A DNA stretch of 9,057 nucleotides, from positions 1-9,057 of the forward strand of contig JBHAEP010000025.1 of assembly GCA_041855665.1 (NCBI GenBank). Reading direction: 5' to 3'. Of this stretch, positions 5,073-9,057 are shown piece after piece. The DNA comes from JBHAEP01 sp041855665 (lineage in GTDB: Bacteria; Patescibacteriota; Saccharimonadia; Saccharimonadales; Saccharimonadaceae). How positions within the stretch are numbered: position 1 is the stretch's first letter; each line of letters begins with the position of its first letter. A program made the position numbers and the translations under genes. The notes under the pieces are model-generated. The model was not told where the DNA came from. It worked only from the letters and a program-made list of their open reading frames with translations, and did no database searches.

Positions 5073-5718
5073 AAATCTTATCAAAAACATCAATAATAAA
5101 ATTAACAGATCTCATCATGAATGTTGATAGAATACCCGTACTAGATGCTATTAAAACGAATATAAATATAAACATAATCCCTGCTCGTTCTATATACTCC
5201 ATAACCCTACGAACACTATCTGGCGCCAATGCATAAATTACCCTAGATCCATCAAGCGGCGGTAACGGGATCATATTAAACACGAAAAATCCTAAATTCA
5301 CAGAAACCATAGTTGAAATCAAAATACCTAAAAAGCTAGCTTCCACTCCAGAAGCAGATATCACACCTGAAACTACGCCAACACCAAAAGATAAAAATGC
5401 TATGAACAGATTGGTTAAGGGTCCAGCTAGTGCAACTCCGGCAGCACCCCATTCTTCACCTCGCACGCGATTTGGATTAAACGGAACAGGCTTAGCTCCA
5501 CCAAATATAGGCAAACCAGAAATAGCCAACATGACTGGCAATATTATAGTCATAAAAGGATCTATATGCTTAATTGGATTAAGAGTCAATCGACCTTCTA
5601 GTTTGGCAGTATCATCACCCAAAGCATAACCAGCAAAAGCATGCATAGCCTCGTGAAGTGTCATTGAAATTAATATCACCCCCAAAACGATAGCTATATA
5701 CAAAAAATCAAATTCCAT
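5059..5718 (-). CDS. M50 family (site-2-type) membrane metalloprotease
   Basis: This 219-residue multi-span membrane protein has the size and order of small bacterial M50 zinc proteases (the YwhC/Rip3-like branch of site-2 proteases). The zinc motif HEAMH (His22, Glu23, His26) sits in the first membrane helix (about 6-33). The third metal ligand lies in FNMIPLPPLDGSR (Asp156), in a later helix. Other hydrophobic segments fall near 54-70, 93-121, 129-150 and 178-205. The family cleaves membrane proteins within the bilayer, often anti-sigma factors or signal-peptide remnants; the substrate is unknown. No PDZ or CBS domain is attached. The ATG at 5718 lacks a Shine-Dalgarno, and a TATAAT 7 bases upstream suggests a leaderless transcript. 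The 3' end contains the -35 of the 6S-like RNA. Confidence 0.9.
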   Translation of the reverse strand: MEFDFLYIAIVLGVILISMTLHEAMHAFAGYALGDDTAKLEGRLTLNPIKHIDPFMTIILPVMLAISGLPIFGGAKPVPFNPNRVRGEEWGAAGVALAGPLTNLFIAFLSFGVGVVSGVISASGVEASFLGILISTMVSVNLGFFVFNMIPLPPLDGSRVIYALAPDSVRRVMEYIERAGIMFIFIFVLIASSTGILSTFMMRSVNFIIDVFDKIFGVV

Positions 5719-5725
5719 AAATAAT

Positions 5726-5731
5726 ATTATA
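5726..5731 (-). promoter_or_regulatory. -10 element of the M50 protease gene
   Basis: TATAAT (5731-5726, minus strand) is separated by 7 bases from the ATG at 5718, so the expected start point is at or next to the initiation codon. The hexamer 17 bp upstream (TGGGTT) is a poor -35. The element lies in the divergent gap shared with rpmB. Confidence 0.5.
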
Positions 5732-5757
5732 CTACTTATGCAGCAAATAACCCACTC

Positions 5758-5786
5758 TTGACTATATGTATAAAAATCGATATAAT
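5758..5786 (+). promoter_or_regulatory. rpmB promoter
   Basis: TTGACT (5758-5763), a 17-base spacer and TATAAT (5781-5786) match 11 of the 12 consensus positions. Start is expected near 5793, leaving a leader of about 35 bases. The leader has only a weak ribosome binding site (GTGAG near 5815-5819). Confidence 0.8.
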
Positions 5787-5827
5787 AAAAAGGATTGAAA
5801 AATTAAATAGTAAAGTGAGAATAAATT

Positions 5828-6019
5828 ATGGCATCACGTTGCGAACTAACAGGTAAAGGCAAGCAATTTGGTCACAATGTTAGCTTCTCTCTCCGTCGAA
5901 CAAAGCGAGTTTTCAAGCCAAATCTACAAAAGAAAACTTTCATGGTAGACGGTCAGAAAGTAACTATGACACTTAGCACAAACGCTATCCGTACACTAAA
6001 GAAAAAAGGTATCCTATAA
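5828..6019 (+). CDS. rpmB: 50S ribosomal protein L28
   Basis: This 63-residue basic protein carries the L28 signature: MASRCELTGKGKQFGHNVSFS, then RRTKRVFKPNLQKKTF and a C-terminal STNAIRTLKKKG. It is shorter than the 77-78 residues of E. coli L28 but matches the shorter L28 forms of about 60-65 residues found in many bacteria. Only one Cys (Cys5) is present, so the CxxC zinc pair of some L28 proteins is absent. The gene is monocistronic, with a strong promoter upstream and its stop codon inside a terminator loop. Confidence 0.96.
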   Translation: MASRCELTGKGKQFGHNVSFSLRRTKRVFKPNLQKKTFMVDGQKVTMTLSTNAIRTLKKKGIL

Positions 6020-6032
6020 TAGGATACCTTTT
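6004..6032. terminator. bidirectional terminator overlapping both convergent stop codons
   Basis: AAAAGGTATCCT (6004-6015) pairs perfectly with AGGATACCTTTT (6021-6032) around ATAAT, giving T-runs in both directions. The rpmB TAA (6017-6019) lies in the loop, and the TAA of the convergent MBL-fold gene (6033-6031) overlaps the far edge of the stem. Confidence 0.85.
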
Positions 6033-6666
6033 AGTTTGTCTTGTCGATGATTACAGTAACTGGCGATTCAGGTAAGCTAGAAAGATTCTTTATCTTATAT
6101 TTATCCCCAACTTTTTCAACGTCTCGACCTAACTCTTTGACAAAAATATCAACTTCGTCCTGCGGAACTTCATAATTTAAAGAAGAATCAGCGTAATGAA
6201 CAGGAATAACTATCTTTGCATCTAGCTGTCGAGCAATCTTTGACGCGGAAGTAGCATCTAGAGTATAGCCATTTCCTCCAACTGGAATAATAGCTATATC
6301 AACAACACCTATATCCTCTAGCTGTTCTTCAGTTAATTTAGGATCGATATTACCGATAATAACGATCTTTACTTCTTCGACATCAAAGCTATAAATTGTA
6401 GACTTTTTACCCTCAGAGTCTATATGTCTCTGGGCCGCAATTCCATTTATAGAAAAATCTCCAATTTCGTAAGCCCCAGGGCTCTCAATAGCTAAAATTT
6501 CATCGCCATTAGCTACTGCAAACCTTGCTTCAGTGGCAACCTCAACAGCATTTCTTGTTGCAACACTGTTTAAACCTAAAGGATTTCGATTTGGATCAAA
6601 AACCAATTTACTATTCTTTGTTGATACAACTACAGAATTACCACCCTTATACTCTATTTCTATCAT
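6031..6666 (-). CDS. Metallo-beta-lactamase-fold protein lacking the metal-binding motif
   Basis: This 211-residue protein resembles the UlaG-like/COG2220 branch of the metallo-beta-lactamase fold. It has the N-terminal strand region EYKGGNSVVVSTKNSKLVFDPN, a PGAYEIGDFSINGI segment (63-76) and the C-terminal DIAIIPVGGNGYTLDATSAS (123-142) and KIVIPVHY (151-158). The HxHxDH motif that follows the LVFDP strand in active members is absent, and the whole protein has only two histidines (His81, His157). Hydrolase activity is therefore unlikely, and a ligand-binding or scaffold role is inferred. AGGAG (6678-6674) is 7 bases before the ATG. The start overlaps the stop of the upstream regulator gene (ATGA), so the two are probably translated together and functionally linked. 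Confidence 0.75.
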   Translation of the reverse strand: MIEIEYKGGNSVVVSTKNSKLVFDPNRNPLGLNSVATRNAVEVATEARFAVANGDEILAIESPGAYEIGDFSINGIAAQRHIDSEGKKSTIYSFDVEEVKIVIIGNIDPKLTEEQLEDIGVVDIAIIPVGGNGYTLDATSASKIARQLDAKIVIPVHYADSSLNYEVPQDEVDIFVKELGRDVEKVGDKYKIKNLSSLPESPVTVIIDKTN

Positions 6667-7259
6667 TTATTTTCTCCTAGAACATTATCTAAATCCACTA
6701 TTACTTCATGAGCCCCAGATAGAATCTCGCTTATAAATCTATCTCTTACACTCATCCTATAATAGAAATCATCGTACCCTAATATTGCATAGTTTATTTC
6801 GCGACCTACACTAGATTCTATATCAGATACAACCTGTTTTATATTGGAATTTTTTCCATCACCCACTAGTATTAAATCTACTGATGTAGCAGATCCTGGA
6901 ACTAAAATTCCAGACGCAATAGCCAGGCGAATGGTTGGAATCTCACCGATTCTCTGCCTCCAGTCTATAACATCTTGCCGTTTGCTATCCCTAACTCTCT
7001 TTACGTCTTCGGCAAATATCATACTGAGCGGATTGTAGTACTCATACTTATCGTTCACCCTGTAGTACAATTTATTATCCGAACTGTCACTAGTAATTAT
7101 GCCGACCTTGAGCATATTGGATAATTCTCGCCTTACGGAATTTATCTGCTCATCAATCAACCTAGTTATTTCACGAACATAGAAAGATTTATCTGGATTA
7201 TTTAAAAACAGATGCAATAGCTTTACCCTAGTCTTTGAACCAAATAGTGCGTCAATCAT
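6663..7259 (-). CDS. Winged helix-turn-helix protein with a C-terminal nucleotidyltransferase-like domain
   Basis: Residues 1-72 of this 198-residue protein read as an ArsR/MarR-like winged helix: LFGSKTRVKLLHLFLNNPDK, then FYVREITRLI and the recognition-helix region NSVRRELSNMLKVGII, with wing KLYYRVN. After a linker, residues 108-198 resemble the NTase-like tail found in some such regulators (SVDLILVGDGKNSN at 126-139, GREINYAIL at 152-160, a DFYYRMSVRDRFISEIL helix). The catalytic GSxxxG and DxD motifs are reduced to PGSATSVDL, so transferase activity is doubtful. It probably acts as a DNA-binding regulator with a ligand-sensing or partner-binding tail; target and signal are unknown. Its TGA stop overlaps the start of the MBL-fold gene and is followed at once by TAG. 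Only a weak GAGAG precedes the ATG. Confidence 0.75.
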   Translation of the reverse strand: MIDALFGSKTRVKLLHLFLNNPDKSFYVREITRLIDEQINSVRRELSNMLKVGIITSDSSDNKLYYRVNDKYEYYNPLSMIFAEDVKRVRDSKRQDVIDWRQRIGEIPTIRLAIASGILVPGSATSVDLILVGDGKNSNIKQVVSDIESSVGREINYAILGYDDFYYRMSVRDRFISEILSGAHEVIVDLDNVLGENK

Positions 7260-7286
7260 TGTTTATTTCTCTCAATTCTACTGTTT

Positions 7287-7315
7287 ATTGTAGCATAAAA
7301 TACATTCTATCTCAA
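7287..7315 (-). promoter_or_regulatory. promoter of the wHTH-MBL operon
   Basis: On the minus strand TTGAGA (7315-7310), a 17-base spacer and TACAAT (7292-7287) form a good sigma70-type promoter. Start is expected near 7280, about 20 bases before the regulator ATG. The -35 lies in the last codons of miaA, so this pair can be expressed independently of thrS-miaA. Confidence 0.65.
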
Positions 7316-8137
7316 TTTTGAACAAATAAATTCCCTAGCTGAGTCTAAATCAGACCAAACAATATAAGGGTTTTTCCTAAACCAAGTCATTTGTCTCTTT
7401 GCTAGCTGAATATCACTTCTGCAAAAATCTTCCATCATTCGCCCCTCGTCTATATATCCATCTATATATTTTCTAATTATTGGATATATATTTCCGGTCA
7501 TTGCGACATTATCCCAGCCAAATTTTTCAGCAGATTTCGTTGCCTCTTGCACAACATTGCTGTTGAATATATCTTTTGCTCGATCCCTAATTCTAGCGTT
7601 TAATACCTCTTTTTTTGTAGATATTCCAACAACAATAGAATTAACATTGAGCTTAAGTCTATCTCTTTGTGAAGTATTGCATTTTTTACATCTATTTATA
7701 GTGTTGTCTTTACAGCTACACCTTAACTTTTCGCTAGTAGTAGCATCGCAGTCGGTGAAATCATTTACACCAACTAATGTGTTGTTAAAATTATAACCAA
7801 AGATCAAAGCATCGACATATAGACCAGTACCTCCAACTACAATAGGAATTTTACCCTTAGACTTAATTTCGTGGATTTTATTAATTGCATATTTCTGAAA
7901 ATCAACAACTGTAAATCTCTCACCGGGATTAACCAAATCAAGACCCCAGTGAACAACACCCTTCATATCCTCAAGTCCAGGCTTTGCCGTACCAATATCT
8001 AATCCCTTATATATTGTTCTACTGTCAGCACAGATAATCTCACCATTTAATTCAATAGCCAAATCAACAGCTAGTGAAGTTTTTCCACTAGCTGTTGGGC
8101 CAACTACAACAATAGTTTGATCTTTTAACTTATCCAT
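7307..8137 (-). CDS. miaA: tRNA dimethylallyltransferase (MiaA) with a cysteine-rich insert
   Basis: MiaA transfers a dimethylallyl group from DMAPP to N6 of A37 in tRNAs reading codons that start with U. Present are the P-loop GPTASGKT (13-20), the catalytic-region motif DSRTIYKGLDIGTAKP (Asp38), VGGTGLYVDAL (101-111), the RIRDR helix (182-186) and the signature LAKRQMTWFRKNP (245-257). At 276 residues it is shorter than the usual 300-316. The helical tRNA-binding insert, with its typical DPxxA and RALEV pieces, is not seen. In its place, residues 118-165 hold a Cys-rich stretch with CxC (Cys140, Cys142) and CxxC (Cys150, Cys153), which might bind zinc. The start overlaps the thrS stop by one base (TAATG), so it is translationally coupled to thrS. 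Confidence 0.92.
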   Translation of the reverse strand: MDKLKDQTIVVVGPTASGKTSLAVDLAIELNGEIICADSRTIYKGLDIGTAKPGLEDMKGVVHWGLDLVNPGERFTVVDFQKYAINKIHEIKSKGKIPIVVGGTGLYVDALIFGYNFNNTLVGVNDFTDCDATTSEKLRCSCKDNTINRCKKCNTSQRDRLKLNVNSIVVGISTKKEVLNARIRDRAKDIFNSNVVQEATKSAEKFGWDNVAMTGNIYPIIRKYIDGYIDEGRMMEDFCRSDIQLAKRQMTWFRKNPYIVWSDLDSAREFICSKLR

Positions 8138-9057
8138 TAATATTTAGAGATAAAATCTTTTAAGCTATCAATACTTAGGCTAAATTCATCATCTTTCGTT
8201 CTAATACTGATCACCCGAGAATCCACATCCTTCGGTCCGATGATAAACTGCATTGGGATTTTCATCTTAGTAGCCTCTCTAATTTTTTTACCGAGAGATT
8301 CATTTCTCATATCAACAGAATATCGAATTTCATTGTATCGAACAGGATTCATTAAAACGGTTTCATCCAATAAATTTGTTATTTCATTCACATATTCTGA
8401 AACTGAATCATTTATAGTTAAAATCCTAATCTGCTCAGGTGCAGACCAGAACGGAAACCATCCACCTGTATGCTCGATAAACACACTCATAAAGCGCTCG
8501 ATAGAACCCAACAGCGCACAATGTATCATTACTGGATGCCTATTTGAATTATCGGAATCTACGTACTGTAAATTAAATCTCTCAGGTTGAACAAAGTCAA
8601 GCTGAATAGTCGCAACTTGATGCTCCCGCCCTATGGCATCGGTCGCCATAAAGTCAATCTTTGGACCATAAAACGCAGCCTCACCTTCCTGTTCGAAAAA
8701 GTCCAAATCGTTAGCAATCACAGCTTGTTTTAGTTGATCCTGGGCATCCTTCCAAAGATTTAAATCACCAAGATAACCCTCGCTGTCGTCGCGATAACTT
8801 AACCTAACTCTAAGTTTCATATCAATAGAACTATATAGCTCACGAGCTGCAGACAAAAGATTATTTATTTCACCTTCAATCTGATCAGGAGTACAAAAAA
8901 TATGGCTATCATCTTGAGTTAGAGATCGAACTCGGTTCAGGCCACCCAACTCACCAGTTTTTTCATCCCGATAATCAGTTGTTGTTTCCAGATATCGAAT
9001 TGGCATATCTTTGTAGCTTCTGTGGTTACTAGCAAAAATCTGCGTGTGATGCGGACA
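8137..9057 (-). CDS. thrS: Threonine-tRNA ligase, C-terminal part (cut by window edge)
   Basis: ThrRS charges tRNA-Thr. The frame stays open to the window end, so these 306 codons are the 3' part only; the TGS/editing domains and motif 1 lie outside. The ATG at 9006 is internal, because conserved residues precede it: the fragment begins CPHH (CPNH in most ThrRS), then HRSYKDMPIRY. Motif 2 follows (RVRSLTQDDSHIFC, His52 of the fragment), then FYGPKIDF and motif 3 (IHCALLGSIERF, His179). The three expected zinc ligands are Cys1, His52 and His179. The common IHRA of motif 3 is IHCA here (Cys180). The last ~100 residues are the anticodon-binding domain (EQIRILTINDSVSEYVNEI). It forms an operon with miaA, overlapping by one base. 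Confidence 0.97.
   Translation of the reverse strand, partial: CPHHTQIFASNHRSYKDMPIRYLETTTDYRDEKTGELGGLNRVRSLTQDDSHIFCTPDQIEGEINNLLSAARELYSSIDMKLRVRLSYRDDSEGYLGDLNLWKDAQDQLKQAVIANDLDFFEQEGEAAFYGPKIDFMATDAIGREHQVATIQLDFVQPERFNLQYVDSDNSNRHPVMIHCALLGSIERFMSVFIEHTGGWFPFWSAPEQIRILTINDSVSEYVNEITNLLDETVLMNPVRYNEIRYSVDMRNESLGKKIREATKMKIPMQFIIGPKDVDSRVISIRTKDDEFSLSIDSLKDFISKY

Noticed and set aside
6663..6668. Recoded UGA (Gly), as in SR1/Gracilibacteria
   Set aside because: TGA is used once as a stop here, directly followed by TAG, so that gene alone cannot decide. But all eleven coding regions lack internal TGA and use GGN at conserved glycines, which supports the standard code.
8137..9006. ATG at 9006 as the start of thrS
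   Set aside because: Conserved ThrRS sequence (CPHH, HRSYKD) continues upstream in the same frame to the window edge.
1..9057. CRISPR array, insertion sequence, prophage or defence cassette
   Set aside because: No spaced direct repeats, terminal inverted repeats, transposase, integrase or phage-like gene was seen; nearly all sequence is explained by housekeeping genes and RNAs.

Overview
The window looks like a chromosomal segment of an AT-rich bacterium with a small genome, most likely Candidatus Saccharibacteria (TM7) or a related Patescibacteria (CPR) lineage. This is inferred from compact housekeeping genes, overlapping genes and some divergent proteins; no phylogeny was run. The standard genetic code applies: all genes are full length without in-frame TGA, which argues against SR1/Gracilibacteria. 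No mobile element, CRISPR array or phage gene is visible.

Layout. Positions 1-267 hold no recognisable gene. Positions 268-407 hold a complete small transcription unit on the + strand (near-consensus promoter, no ORF, strong intrinsic terminator), which I call an unnamed candidate small RNA. It converges with a one-piece tmRNA gene (465-872, -) that has its own terminator. The tmRNA promoter lies back to back with the promoter of comM (934-2442, +), a Mg-chelatase-like AAA+ ATPase whose mRNA appears leaderless. Next comes the infC-rpmI-rplT operon (2567-3618, +): IF3 with an AUC start codon, then L35 and L20. It ends at a bidirectional terminator shared with the RNase P RNA gene (about 3671-4014, -).

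Upstream of rnpB on the - strand are a fusion protein (degenerate Nudix plus intact RNase HI; 4024-4875), a 140-nt structured RNA that I interpret as 6S RNA (4898-5037), and an M50 site-2-type membrane protease (5059-5718). A divergent promoter drives rpmB (L28; 5828-6019, +). It converges on a two-gene unit on the - strand: a winged-helix protein with an NTase-like tail (6663-7259) and a metallo-beta-lactamase-fold protein lacking metal ligands (6031-6666). That unit has its own promoter at the end of the thrS-miaA operon (7307-9057, -); thrS is cut by the window edge.

How the genes work together. Most of the window serves translation and RNA metabolism: initiation (IF3), ribosomal proteins (L35, L20, L28), tRNA charging (ThrRS), tRNA modification (MiaA), tRNA maturation (RNase P), ribosome rescue (tmRNA), RNA-DNA hybrid removal (RNase HI) and probable RNA polymerase control (6S RNA). 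The less ordinary items are the candidate small RNA, the probable 6S RNA, the tmRNA with a 28-residue Ala-rich tag and odd T-loop, the Nudix-RNase HI fusion, the wHTH/dead-MBL pair and a MiaA whose insert is replaced by a Cys4 cluster. Promoters were assigned by eye, using -35/-10 hexamers with 17-bp spacing in several cases.
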